Shown here in pieces: positions 7,576-15,997 of a DNA stretch of 55,890 nt. Each line of letters opens with the position of its first letter. Positions within the stretch are counted from its first letter, which is position 1. A model generated the notes under the pieces. It was not told where the DNA came from. It made no database searches and saw only the letters and a list, made by a program, of their open reading frames with translations. The stretch lies in contig JAJRYT010000132.1 in assembly GCA_024275635.1 (NCBI GenBank), positions 1-55,890 of the forward strand, written 5' to 3'. The DNA is from Chloroflexota bacterium (lineage in GTDB: Bacteria > Chloroflexota > Anaerolineae > Promineifilales > Promineifilaceae). Position numbers and translations under genes: made by a program.

Positions 7576-9705
7576 TTATTTTTCACCCTCAATCGCCTTG
7601 AGGTACAACTCGGTCGTATACTCTTTCACCATGCGGCGCATACTAAACTGTGGCGCATTGGAGCGGATTGTCTCGCGCATCAGATCTACCCACCCTCGCG
7701 GCACATCATCACGATCACGGCCGTAATACAAGGGGACAATCTCATCCTCCAACAGTTGATACAAAGTATTGGCGTCATGCTCATCCTGGGCATTGTGGTC
7801 TTCCCAAATTTCGCCGCCAATGGCCCAACCATTAGCCCCATTGTAGCCTTCAACCCACCAACCATCCATGATGCTGAGGTTAGGAACGCCATTGAGCGAT
7901 GCTTTCATACCGCTTGTGCCGCTGGCTTCACGGGGGCGGCGCGGCGTGTTCAACCATACATCTACGCCCTGCACCAAATAGCGAGCCATGTGCATGTCAT
8001 AATCCTCAACAAAAGCAACACGACCGCCTAACTGGTTATGTTTAGCCATGTTATAGATTTGTTGGATTAAGGCTTTGCCGGGGTCGTCGGCAGGATGGGC
8101 CTTGCCGGCAAAGATAAGCTGCACTGGTCGGTGGATATCTAGTAATAGTCGTTGCAGTCGATCTAGGTCGCGGAAGATGAGGTTGGCCCGCTTGTAAGTG
8201 GCGAAGCGGCGGGCAAAACCAATGGTCAGGGCATCGGGGTCAAGTAAAGTGCCATTGGTCAATACCTGGGTGGGATCGTTACGGCCGTCTACCCAACGAC
8301 GACGTGCCCGTTCCCGCAAGAAACCCATCAACATCCGCTTTAGAAGGAGATGCACCTGCCACAATTCCGTATCGGGAATATCCACCAACCGCTGCCAGAG
8401 AGCCGGATCGTCATGTCGCCCGCGCCACTCTGGGCCAAAATATTTATCAAACAATTCATGCAAATCACTGGCTATCCAGGTCGGGACATGAACGCCATTG
8501 GTAATGGAACTGATTGGCACGTCATCAATAGCGTTAGCCGGGAAGACCTCCTGCCACATTTTGCGGGAAACTTCGCCATGCAGCCGGCTTACAGCATTAG
8601 ATTGTCCGGCCAGCCGTAAAGCTAACACCGTCATATTAAAAGCCATACCCCACGTTTCCTCATGTCCGCCGAGGCCAAGAAACTGTTCGCGGCTGATTCC
8701 GATTTCATCCCAGAAACCATTGAAGTAGTGTTCTACCATGTGAAAACTAAACGTATCATGCCCGGCCGGAACAGGTGTATGGGTGGTAAAAACAGTATTC
8801 GCTCGCACTTTTTCCGACGCTTCACGGAAACTAAATCCTTGAGCAATATATTCCCGCATACATTCTAACAAGATAAAGGCGGAATGGCCTTCGTTCATGT
8901 GGCAAACGGCCGGATCAACGCCCAATGCCCGCAAAACACGCATCCCGCCGACGCCTAACATGATTTCCTGACGAATTCGCATTTCGCTGTCGCCGGAGTA
9001 CAGGCGGGCAGATAGTTCCCGGTCCCAGGGATCGTTATCATCTACATCGGTGTCTAGCAGATAAAGGGATACTCGCCCAACGAGAACACGCCATACACGC
9101 GCATAAACCGTTCGGCCGGCCAGGTTGACGCTGACTTTAAGGCTCTGGCCGTCAGCCATTTTCACAGGCTGAATCGCCGTCTGGCCCATATCAAGCTGCT
9201 GGTAAACGGCTTCTTGCCAGCCATGTGAAGGAATCCGCTGCCGGAAGTACCCCTGGGGATACATGAACCCGATACCAACGAAGGGCAATCCAAGATCGCT
9301 GGCTTCTTTGGCATGATCGCCAGAGAGGATGCCCAGGCCGCCGGAATAGATAGGCAATGAATTATGCAGCCCGAACTCAAAGGAAAAATAGGCGATTGTT
9401 TTATCAATATGTTCGGGGTAGGTGATGTGGAACCAGGAACGGCCGTTTCTCATTTCCCGGTCATACAACATCATCACCTTGTTATACTGGCGGATGAAAG
9501 CGCCGTCCTGGGACGCCGCTTTCAGTTGGATGGGGCTGAGTTCCTGCAACATCTGCACCGGGTTATGCTGGGTGCGCCGCCACATCGGGTAATCCAGGCG
9601 GCGAAACAGTTCCCGCGCCTCCAGTGACCAACTCCACCAAAGATTATAAGCCAATTCCGGCAAGCGATTGATTTTTTCAGGTATTTTTTCGTCTACAGGT
9701 ATCAT
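7576..9705 (-). CDS. glgP: Alpha-glucan phosphorylase (DUF3417-type family)
   Basis: This 709-residue protein belongs to the short alpha-glucan phosphorylase family. The N-terminus (INRLPELAYNLWWSWSLEARELFRRLD) is the DUF3417 signature, followed by IAYFSFEFGLHNSLPIYSGGLGILSGDH, HMNEGHSAFI, TTHTPVPAGHDTF and the C-terminal EASGTSGMKASLNG, whose lysine (about residue 601) binds pyridoxal phosphate. The enzyme releases glucose-1-phosphate from glycogen or maltodextrin in the cytosol. A GH13 maltodextrin-type hydrolase at 26832 could work on the same substrates. The stop is followed by a hairpin terminator. Confidence 0.93.
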   Translation of the reverse strand: MIPVDEKIPEKINRLPELAYNLWWSWSLEARELFRRLDYPMWRRTQHNPVQMLQELSPIQLKAASQDGAFIRQYNKVMMLYDREMRNGRSWFHITYPEHIDKTIAYFSFEFGLHNSLPIYSGGLGILSGDHAKEASDLGLPFVGIGFMYPQGYFRQRIPSHGWQEAVYQQLDMGQTAIQPVKMADGQSLKVSVNLAGRTVYARVWRVLVGRVSLYLLDTDVDDNDPWDRELSARLYSGDSEMRIRQEIMLGVGGMRVLRALGVDPAVCHMNEGHSAFILLECMREYIAQGFSFREASEKVRANTVFTTHTPVPAGHDTFSFHMVEHYFNGFWDEIGISREQFLGLGGHEETWGMAFNMTVLALRLAGQSNAVSRLHGEVSRKMWQEVFPANAIDDVPISSITNGVHVPTWIASDLHELFDKYFGPEWRGRHDDPALWQRLVDIPDTELWQVHLLLKRMLMGFLRERARRRWVDGRNDPTQVLTNGTLLDPDALTIGFARRFATYKRANLIFRDLDRLQRLLLDIHRPVQLIFAGKAHPADDPGKALIQQIYNMAKHNQLGGRVAFVEDYDMHMARYLVQGVDVWLNTPRRPREASGTSGMKASLNGVPNLSIMDGWWVEGYNGANGWAIGGEIWEDHNAQDEHDANTLYQLLEDEIVPLYYGRDRDDVPRGWVDLMRETIRSNAPQFSMRRMVKEYTTELYLKAIEGEK

Positions 9706-9923
9706 TTACTGGTCCTTTTTGACGGTTGCATTTCTATCTCATCGAAATTAGTTGCTACATCAACTAACCAAGCGACGATTATACCACGCCCTTTTATTTG
9801 GCAACAAACTGATTAATCACGAGGGGGCCGTACAAATGTGTTGGGCAGGAGCGGTCTTTGTGATCGCCCAACAAGGCAGGCACAAGGCCAGCCTCTACAT
9901 TCTCCAACAACATTTTAGTGTGT
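9706..9923. other. Intergenic region with a degenerate GC-rich palindromic repeat
   Basis: No open frame of note. From about 9830 to 9905 the sequence has an imperfect inverted structure (ATGTGTTGGGCAGGAG facing GGCACAAGGCCAGCC and CTACAT), like degenerate copies of the GTAGGGGCGG...CCCCTAC repeat also seen at 33165. It separates two genes on the same strand and probably contains the promoter of glgP, which I could not place. Confidence 0.4.
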
Positions 9924-10862
9924 CTAATCGTGGGCATGATCAAAAATAGAACGTTGGGGTAACGGCCGTTTCACCCGGCTAACGGCCACCTCAGCAATTT
10001 TTTGTACACAGCGGTCAAACTGCTCCAGAGTCATCAATTCACGAGTCATGACCGGAGCCGGGTTGGTACAATTAATCACATAGAGCTGGTCATCTTTCAA
10101 GACAAACTCCACCATATTCACATCGTAGCCATAGGCGTGGGTAAGCGCGAGAGACTGGTGAACCAACTGCCGTCCCAGCGCATCATCAGCAGGCAAGATG
10201 TCGGGAAAATAACGGCCGTCTGTCAGGGAATAACGCAAGAGCATGACCTGTTCATGACCAAACACAAAGCAGTGGATGTGCCTATCCGACTCGACAATTT
10301 GCTGCAAAATCATCGTCATTGTACCGCTCTCATCATACCGTTGGATCAGATCATCTACGCTGTGGACGCGATAAACGGCGTATCGCCCACCGCTATTAAT
10401 ATTTTTGAAGATCGCTGGCACGCCCACATAATCAACAATCCCCTGCCAATCCATCGGATAAACCAGATTCCGAAAGCTGTCCGGGGTCATCTCTTTCTCC
10501 ACATGCTTATTGGGCAACACGACGGTACGAGGGCTGGTAAATCCCATCTGGTTAACCAGGGCAATGCCAAAAAATTTACTGTCGGCCGACCAGGTAAAGG
10601 GGTTGTTGATGATGTAGCTGCCTTTTAAGGTCGCGTGGTGCAGACAAACTCGGAAAAACGGAATTTCGTGAGAGATGCGATCAATGATGACATCATATGG
10701 AATTGATTCATCCATCATTGTGCCCGACAGTTTAACCAGTTCGGCGCTTACATCATCATCGGCCTCATTGACAACCTTCATGAAGGCTTCCGGCCAATCG
10801 CGCTCTTTTCCAATAATCAATCCTATCCGTTTGCCCATTTGTTGCCCTTTGTCCTGGCTCAT
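9924..10862 (-). CDS. ATP-grasp family protein of unknown substrate
   Basis: I chose the ATG at 10862 (MSQDKGQQMGKRIGLIIGKE) because GGGAG lies just upstream; an earlier in-frame ATG has none. The product has 312 residues and the ATP-grasp layout: an N-terminal domain, a middle part with YIINNPFTWSADSKFFGIALVNQMG and VPAIFKNINSGGR (the central ATP-binding strand and loop), and a C-terminal metal-site region with VNMVEFVLKDDQLYVINCTNPAP, where the usual E-x-N is recognisable. The family joins a carboxylate to an amine or thiol using ATP. The substrate is unclear; distant similarity to glutathione-synthase or RimK-type ligases is possible. It stands alone next to the queuosine mannosyltransferase homologue. 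Confidence 0.75.
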   Translation of the reverse strand: MSQDKGQQMGKRIGLIIGKERDWPEAFMKVVNEADDDVSAELVKLSGTMMDESIPYDVIIDRISHEIPFFRVCLHHATLKGSYIINNPFTWSADSKFFGIALVNQMGFTSPRTVVLPNKHVEKEMTPDSFRNLVYPMDWQGIVDYVGVPAIFKNINSGGRYAVYRVHSVDDLIQRYDESGTMTMILQQIVESDRHIHCFVFGHEQVMLLRYSLTDGRYFPDILPADDALGRQLVHQSLALTHAYGYDVNMVEFVLKDDQLYVINCTNPAPVMTRELMTLEQFDRCVQKIAEVAVSRVKRPLPQRSIFDHAHD

Positions 10863-10916
10863 ACATATCTCCCTTTTGATAAGCCGGTTGTAAAGATTAC
10901 CACGCATAAATATACA

Positions 10917-11027
10917 TCAATTCTCAGTTGTCACTAAATCAGTCAGGAGAGTGTCATATTGCGGGGCCAATTGAGGCCAGTTATACCGGGAAACGGCCGT
11001 TCCCAACGCCTCCGCGATCCTTCTCGC
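10917..11027 (-). pseudogene. In-frame C-terminal extension of the mannosyltransferase beyond an amber stop
   Basis: Directly after the TAG at 11028-11030 the same frame continues for 36 codons to TGA at 10917-10919. The translation (ARRIAEALGTAVSRYNW, then PQLAPQYDTLLTDL) looks like the final helix of a GT-B glycosyltransferase, where a W-x-x-(L/M)-A-P-x-Y-D motif is usual. I infer that the ancestral protein was about 381 residues long and that the TAG is a nonsense change. Confidence 0.65.
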
Positions 11028-12065
11028 CTAATCCACATGGCTCAGCGCCCAGCGCAATCGCTCCACCAGCCCGCCTTGATTCTGGTACAGGCAGCGTAGA
11101 TGGTATGCTTCGGGAATAAGTTCAGGATAACTTAACCGGTGCGGCAAAATCGGGAAGGCGTGGCAATAAATCGCCTCCAAGATACTGATACCAAAAAACT
11201 CATGGTGGGCTGTGGAAACCGTCACGGCCGCTTCCCACAACAACCGCCGGTACGTATCCAACTCCGTAAACCCCACATGCACAATCCGGTCGGACAATCT
11301 GGTTATGGCCTCGGTGAAGGATGACGGCCGTTTTCCAAACTGCTGCCCACACAACGCCAACCGAAATGGAATCCCCTCCGCTGCCGCCACATACAACGCC
11401 TCAAAAAAAGCCGCCGGGTTCTTGTCATACTCCCATCGCTGGTTCCACACAATTAAAGGAACAGGATTAAAGATTAAAGATTGATGATTTGCCAATCTTG
11501 AATCATCAATCATCAATCTTTGAAAATCAACCCCCGCCGGCAATACCTGACTCTTTTCCCGCAGCCCCGCTACCGTCCCCAACTCATTATACTCTGGGAA
11601 ATGCTTCAAAAAGCGAGGCAGCGCCGCAAAAAAACTGTCATAATGGTACTGCGAATTAAACAAAACCCGATCGGCCGCCAGCATCGAAGCATAATTCACA
11701 AACGCATAATGCTGATCACGCTCCCCCAACTGCCGCCGCATCGGCCCCGTCTCCCCCTCCACCGGCAGCGGGTACGTCAACTGGTTCTCGTGCATGTACA
11801 AAACCAGCGGCGTCCGTCCCAATTTATGCCGCGCCAGCGCCGCAAACGTCGTCAAATCCAGCATATCCGTCGCCAAAACCAGATCGGCGTCGCCCGCCGC
11901 CATAAAACGCCGCGCCAGCGTCACCGCCCCGCCGTGCATCCGCCACTTCCAAAAACGATCCGGCAACGTCAACAGCGCAACCTCATGGTCACTGCACTGC
12001 CGGTACCCCTCCGCCCACGCCTGGTGACTACCGCCATGATATGGCGATACCAACATAACCTTCAT
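11028..12065 (-). CDS. tRNA-queuosine alpha-mannosyltransferase homologue (QTMAN/GTDC1, DUF3524)
   Basis: The protein has 345 residues. The N-terminus matches the DUF3524/QTMAN family closely: MLVSPYHGGSHQAWAEGY, DRFWKWRMHGGA, LATDMLDLTTFAAL and LYMHENQLTYPLP, then FNSQYHYDSFF and the C-terminal GT-B motifs WNQRWEYDKNP, VSTAHHEFFGISILEAIYC and FPILPHRLSYPELIP. In animals this enzyme adds mannose to queuosine in tRNA-Asp; the bacterial role is less certain. Two oddities stand out. About 22 residues in the middle (from DFQRLMIDDS to HQSLIFN) come from a palindromic repeat at 11476-11521, and a TAG removes the last 36 or so residues, which are still readable downstream. No queuosine biosynthesis gene is in the window. 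Confidence 0.85.
   Translation of the reverse strand: MKVMLVSPYHGGSHQAWAEGYRQCSDHEVALLTLPDRFWKWRMHGGAVTLARRFMAAGDADLVLATDMLDLTTFAALARHKLGRTPLVLYMHENQLTYPLPVEGETGPMRRQLGERDQHYAFVNYASMLAADRVLFNSQYHYDSFFAALPRFLKHFPEYNELGTVAGLREKSQVLPAGVDFQRLMIDDSRLANHQSLIFNPVPLIVWNQRWEYDKNPAAFFEALYVAAAEGIPFRLALCGQQFGKRPSSFTEAITRLSDRIVHVGFTELDTYRRLLWEAAVTVSTAHHEFFGISILEAIYCHAFPILPHRLSYPELIPEAYHLRCLYQNQGGLVERLRWALSHVD
11476..11521. repeat. Palindromic repeat inserted in-frame in the mannosyltransferase gene
   Basis: Perfect 14-bp arms AAAGATTGATGATT and AATCATCAATCTTT flank a short centre, with extra part-copies AAAGATT and AATCATC at the edges. It is AT-rich unlike the surrounding gene and encodes an extra segment in a loop just before the conserved PLIVWNQRWEYDK motif. 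The frame is kept, which resembles protein-invading palindromic elements described in Rickettsia. Confidence 0.7.
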
Positions 12066-12193
12066 CGCTCACCCACTTGCAACTTGCAACTTATCACTCC
12101 TCACTTCCTATTGTGAATAATGTCATAAATATTCGCCCTCACCGTTACATTGTAATATACTACCCGACGAACTTTCCAGGCGGGAGTTGAACA

Positions 12194-12415
12194 TTGACAG
12201 ACGGGATTCCTGAGTTGTATTGGGAAGCAACCTATGCCATTGCGATGGCGCTAATTGAACACTGCCCCAACCGCAATCCTGAAAACGTGGGACTCACCGA
12301 ACTAGCCCATTTAGTTCAGTCCCTGCCTGGATTCAGCGATGACCCCGCTCTGGTCACCGAACAAATTTTACTTGATATTCAAACCGTATGGTATGAGGAG
12401 GCAACCAGTTTATGA
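12194..12415 (+). CDS. iscX: IscX-like Fe-S assembly protein
   Basis: The product has 73 residues from a TTG start preceded by GGCGGGAG at suitable spacing. It resembles IscX (YfhJ) in length and pattern: an N-terminal W-x-x-(T/A)-x-x-I-A-x-A-L segment ([19 protein letters not shown]), a central P-x-x-V-x-(L/F)-T-x-L segment and a C-terminal acidic helix ending [13 protein letters not shown]. IscX binds IscS and iron and modulates Fe-S cluster assembly. Its last four bases overlap the nuoB start (ATGA), so translation of the two is coupled. That places cluster assembly with the Fe-S-rich complex I subunits encoded next. Confidence 0.75.
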   Translation: MTDGIPELYWEATYAIAMALIEHCPNRNPENVGLTELAHLVQSLPGFSDDPALVTEQILLDIQTVWYEEATSL

Positions 12416-13095
12416 CCGTAAGCCCAACCGATCCAGGCGCCGCTTCACCTGAGGTACCGGACGAACTTCAAAATAACGTCGCTATTACAACTATCGCCAA
12501 GCTACTAGACCCCATTTACAATTGGTCGCGTCGCAACTCTTTGTGGCCGCTGGGTTTTGGTTTGGCCTGCTGCGCGATTGAAATGATTTGTACTGCAGCC
12601 AGCCGTTTTGACCTGGCTCGATTTGGCATGGAGGTATTCCGCGCCACCCCCCGCCAGGCCGATGTGATGATTATTTCCGGCACCGTTACTAAAAAAATGG
12701 TTCCCACAATTGTGCGTTTGTTCAACCAGATGGCCGAACCCCGCTATGTCATCAGCATGGGCGCCTGCGCTTCTGGCGGCGGCCCCTTCAAAGAAGGGTA
12801 CAGTGTTGTGGATGGCATTGACAAATTTTTGCCGGTAGATGTTTATATCCCCGGCTGCCCGCCCACCCCGCAGGCGCTCGTGAATGGTTTGATCGCGCTG
12901 CAAGAGAAAATTGACCACCAATCTATTGCCACCGCGAGCTGGTACAGTAAAGAAGATCCCATGGCGGATGTCATACCTGTGCCTGTGCTTGGCCCCGACC
13001 TGGTAGATGTGCGCCAGATTGATCTTATCAAGGCTGAAGCTGCCAAAGCTCAGGCTGAAATAACTGAGGCGGAAGTAGCGGAAACGGCCGTTTAA
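12412..13095 (+). CDS. nuoB: NADH-quinone oxidoreductase subunit B
   Basis: This 227-residue protein carries the N2 cluster subunit motifs: tandem C53-C54 in [12 protein letters not shown]119 in [11 protein letters not shown] and C149 in [11 protein letters not shown]. The core spans about 20-170; the last 50 residues are an alanine/glutamate-rich extension ([18 protein letters not shown]) longer than usual for NuoB. The final codons come from a GAAACGGCCGTTTAA palindrome copy. NuoB sits at the junction of the peripheral and membrane arms and passes electrons to quinone. It overlaps the IscX gene by four bases; nuoCD starts 56 bp downstream after two copies of an AGACTAAGTGACTA repeat. Confidence 0.96.
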   Translation: MTVSPTDPGAASPEVPDELQNNVAITTIAKLLDPIYNWSRRNSLWPLGFGLACCAIEMICTAASRFDLARFGMEVFRATPRQADVMIISGTVTKKMVPTIVRLFNQMAEPRYVISMGACASGGGPFKEGYSVVDGIDKFLPVDVYIPGCPPTPQALVNGLIALQEKIDHQSIATASWYSKEDPMADVIPVPVLGPDLVDVRQIDLIKAEAAKAQAEITEAEVAETAV

Positions 13096-13151
13096 CCCCA
13101 CCAGCGCCACGACTTGACTACAAGACTAAGTGACTACGAGACTAAGTGACT

Positions 13152-14956
13152 ATGACCGACACAACTCTTAAAACCCCTGACACCGTTTACGAAAATCCCG
13201 TAGACGAAGCCATCGCCATCCTCAAAGAACGCTACCCCGCCGCTGTAACCGACGATTCCCGCGAAAATTACAGCGGCGTCGTCGTGAACGCCGAAAACAT
13301 CGTTGCTGTCGCCACCGCGCTGCGTGACGAATTAGGTTTCAATTACCTCTCCAGCGTCACCGGCGTTGACCTCATCGAAGACAACAAAATGGAAGTCGTC
13401 TACCACGCTTACAACATCGAGCAGGGCGGCGGCGCCGTCGTCCTGCATGTCCAGGTAGATCGCGACGACCCCGTTGTTCCCTCCCTCGTTCCCGTCTTCC
13501 CCGGCGCCGATTTCCAGGAACGCGAAGCCTGGGACATGTTCGGCATCCGCTTCGATGGCCACCCGGACTTGCGCCGTATCCTCACCTGGGATGAGTTTAA
13601 CGGCCACCCGCTGCGCAAAGATTGGCGCGAACCCTTTTACGAAGACGACCACAAACCCTTCGGCAGCCGCTGGCCCGGCGGCGGCGTCCATCGCGCCGAA
13701 GAAAAGAACCTATACGGCAAAAACGTCCAATATCCTTCCGGATGGGTGCCCACTGGCGAAGAGTACGAAATCGAAACCAACATGTACGAGGGCATTACCG
13801 TCTCGCGTGATGGCACCCCCGGCCTAAAAACCGACAAAGTCATTGTCAATATGGGACCGCAGCACCCATCCACACATGGCGTGTTCCGCATGGTTGTCAC
13901 GCTAGACGGTGAAACAATCGTCGGCTTGAAGCCGGTGATGGGCTATCTGCATCGCAACCATGAAAAAATTGGCGAGCGCAACACCTTCATTCAAAACATC
14001 CCCTACACCGATCGTTTGGACTATATCTCCTCCATGTCCAACAATCACGGCTATGTTTTGGCGGTGGAAAAATTGATGGGGGCGGAAGTTCCGGAGCGGG
14101 CTGAATGGATTCGCATTTTGATGGTGGAATTGACCCGAATTGTCAACCATCTCTGGGCTTTGGGCTTTTTGCTTAATGATTTGGGCGCGCTGCAAACGCC
14201 GATGCTCTATTTCTACATCGAGCGCGAACTTGTTCTGGACTTCTTCGAGGCGACGGCCGGGTCGCGTATGATGTGTAATTTCATGCGCTTTGGCGGCGTC
14301 GCCTATGACTTGCCCGATGATGTGCGCGGCCAGCCGATTATGAAGTTCCTAAATGATTTGATTTATGAACGGATACCCAAAGCGCTGGAACAGGGCGATG
14401 GTTTAATGACCGGCAACGAAATTTTACGTAACCGCAGCATTGGCGTCGGTTATTTATCGGCCGAAGACGCTATTGCCTACAGCGCGGCCGGCCCGGTTTG
14501 CGCGCCAGCGGCGTTCCCTATGATGTGCGCCGCGCTGAACCCTATTCTTATTACGAACATCTTGATTTTGATGTGGCTGTTCGCTACAACGGCGATATTT
14601 ATGATCGCTTCCTCATTCGCATGGATGAGATGCGTCAAAGTTTACGTATTTTGGAGCAGGTCTTGCCCCATCTCAAAGCGACTGAGGGAGCTTCGGTAAT
14701 TGGCAGTAAACCACAATACGCCATGCGAATGCCTAAGGGCGGCGAAGCCTACGGCCGTGTTGAGAATCCCAAAGGGGAGCTGGGTTTTTACCTGACAGCC
14801 AAACGGCGTAACGCCAATCCGGATCGCTACCATGTCCGCGCCCCATCATTCATTAACCTGACGGCGCTGGAAAAAATGACGTTGGGCCACAAAGTAGCCG
14901 ACTCGGTTGCCATTTTGGGCAGTATTGACATTGTTCTGGGAGAAGTAGACAGATAA
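13152..14956 (+). CDS. nuoCD: NADH-quinone oxidoreductase subunits C and D fused, with one frameshift
   Basis: NuoC (about residues 1-195, with [30 protein letters not shown]) is joined to NuoD (from about 215, with [35 protein letters not shown] and [12 protein letters not shown]). The first frame runs to a stop at 14699, but from about 14495 homology continues in the next frame: after SAAGP the protein resumes as [21 protein letters not shown] and continues to NuoD's normal end ([14 protein letters not shown]) at 14956. One base is missing near a GGTTTG run. Whole length would be about 601 residues. In an otherwise intact respiratory cluster this is either an assembly error or a real lesion. 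NuoCD forms the quinone-site module with NuoB. Confidence 0.9.
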
Positions 14957-14964
14957 GTTGAAAG

Positions 14965-15020
14965 TAATGAGGACTGAGTAATGAGGACTGAGTAATGAGG
15001 ACTGAGTAATGAGGACTGAG
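14965..15020. repeat. Four perfect tandem copies of TAATGAGGACTGAG
   Basis: A 14-bp unit is repeated four times without change between nuoCD and nuoI, followed at 15040-15070 by CTCATCCCTCAT and related part-repeats. Perfect identity suggests recent slippage expansion. There are no spacers, so this is not a CRISPR array. Confidence 0.9.
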
Positions 15021-15085
15021 TAAAGAAAGCTGCTCAAGCCTCATCCCTCATCGCTCAGCCCTCATCCCTCTTTTCGGAGAAAAGT

Positions 15086-15781
15086 ATGTACGGACTCGGA
15101 ATTATTAAAGGTATGGCGATTACAATGAAACATTTTGTCGCCACCTATTTGGATGACATTCACTGGTTGTCGAGAGGCGGCCGTTATTACAATGATGAGG
15201 CGCTGCAAGTACGGCAAAGCTTAAATGGGAAAGGGGTTATCACTGTTTTTTACCCGGAAGAGAAGCTGCCGGTTCCGGAGCGGTTTCGGTTTGTGCCTTT
15301 TCTGGTGACGGATGAGCCGGAATCGGGTCAGAATTGGGGACATGATTGGTGTACGTCGTGCGGCATTTGCGCCAAGGTATGCCCTCCCCAATGTATCTGG
15401 ATCGAACGGGGCAAACAGCCTAACGGCCGTCCTAAGCCCGAACCAGAAAAATTCTTCATTGATATTGACATCTGCATGAACTGTGGCCTCTGCGCCGAAT
15501 TCTGCCCCTTCGATGCCATCAAAATGGACCACGATTACGAACTAGCCAGCTACGACCGCACCACAGCCCACATTCATGATAAAGAACGATTGAGTAAACC
15601 CCTCAGCTATTGGCGCGAAATTGCGCCCAAAAAGGCTGAAGCTGAAGCAGCCGCGCGTGATTTTTCCAAATTGGCTAAAGAACGACGTAAAAACAGGAAA
15701 CGCGGTGGTGAAGAAGGGCAAGAAGAGCGTTTGGAAGAGGCCAAGTCACGTCAATTGATCTATCGTGGCGGGCTTTACTAG
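15086..15781 (+). CDS. nuoI: NADH-quinone oxidoreductase subunit I (two 4Fe-4S clusters)
   Basis: The protein has 231 residues from the ATG at 15086, preceded by CGGAGAAAAG. Two ferredoxin motifs are intact: C89-x2-C92-x2-C95-x3-C99 (CTSCGICAKVCP) and C130-x2-C133-x2-C136-x3-C140 (CMNCGLCAEFCP), which bind clusters N6a and N6b. The N-terminal KGMAITMKHFVATYLDD matches NuoI. The C-terminal 50 residues form a lysine/arginine/glutamate-rich tail. It carries electrons through the peripheral arm towards NuoB. No nuoA, nuoH or nuoJ-N gene is in the window, so the complex is encoded at more than one locus or in a short form. Confidence 0.95.
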   Translation: MYGLGIIKGMAITMKHFVATYLDDIHWLSRGGRYYNDEALQVRQSLNGKGVITVFYPEEKLPVPERFRFVPFLVTDEPESGQNWGHDWCTSCGICAKVCPPQCIWIERGKQPNGRPKPEPEKFFIDIDICMNCGLCAEFCPFDAIKMDHDYELASYDRTTAHIHDKERLSKPLSYWREIAPKKAEAEAAARDFSKLAKERRKNRKRGGEEGQEERLEEAKSRQLIYRGGLY

Positions 15782-15810
15782 GCGCAAATAACCCGGCAAT
15801 ATGGCGATTG

Positions 15811-15864
15811 AGTAATTATGTAATTAGTAATTATGTAATTAGTAATTATGTAATTAGTAATTAC
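15811..15864. repeat. Three perfect tandem copies of AGTAATTATGTAATT
   Basis: A 15-bp AT-rich unit repeats three times after nuoI and is followed by a partial copy (AGTAATTAC). Similar TAATTACC strings occur at about 33090 and 33380. It is non-coding. Confidence 0.85.
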
Positions 15865-15936
15865 GCCGCTTTAAGCAATTCTAATTCACCTCTAACCACA
15901 AAGGTCAAAAAATATATCATTTTGTGTCATAATAGT

Positions 15937-15960
15937 GAGTTCACTCAGTTGAGTGAACTC
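15937..15960. promoter_or_regulatory. Near-perfect palindrome upstream of mrp, a likely repressor operator
   Basis: Arms GAGTTCACTCA and TGAGTGAACTC flank a two-base centre, and pairing extends a few bases further outward. It lies 38 bp before the mrp start and just after an AT-rich stretch with a possible -10 (CATAAT). Size and symmetry fit a dimeric regulator such as a TetR- or Rrf2-type protein. The regulator is unknown and there is no T-run to suggest a terminator. Confidence 0.5.
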
Positions 15961-15997
15961 ATTATAATTTAGGCAGTAAAAATTTTAGGAAAACATT

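Noticed and set aside
11520..12116. A 198-codon plus-strand frame rich in R, Q and P
   Set aside because: It lies opposite the mannosyltransferase gene and has low-complexity basic composition typical of a shadow frame.
12505..13110. A 201-codon open frame on the minus strand opposite nuoB
   Set aside because: It is a mirror frame of nuoB with histidine- and glycine-rich unnatural composition; nuoB itself has all family cysteines.
14965..15864. Possible CRISPR array
   Set aside because: The 14- and 15-bp units are contiguous tandem copies without unique spacers, and no cas genes are present.
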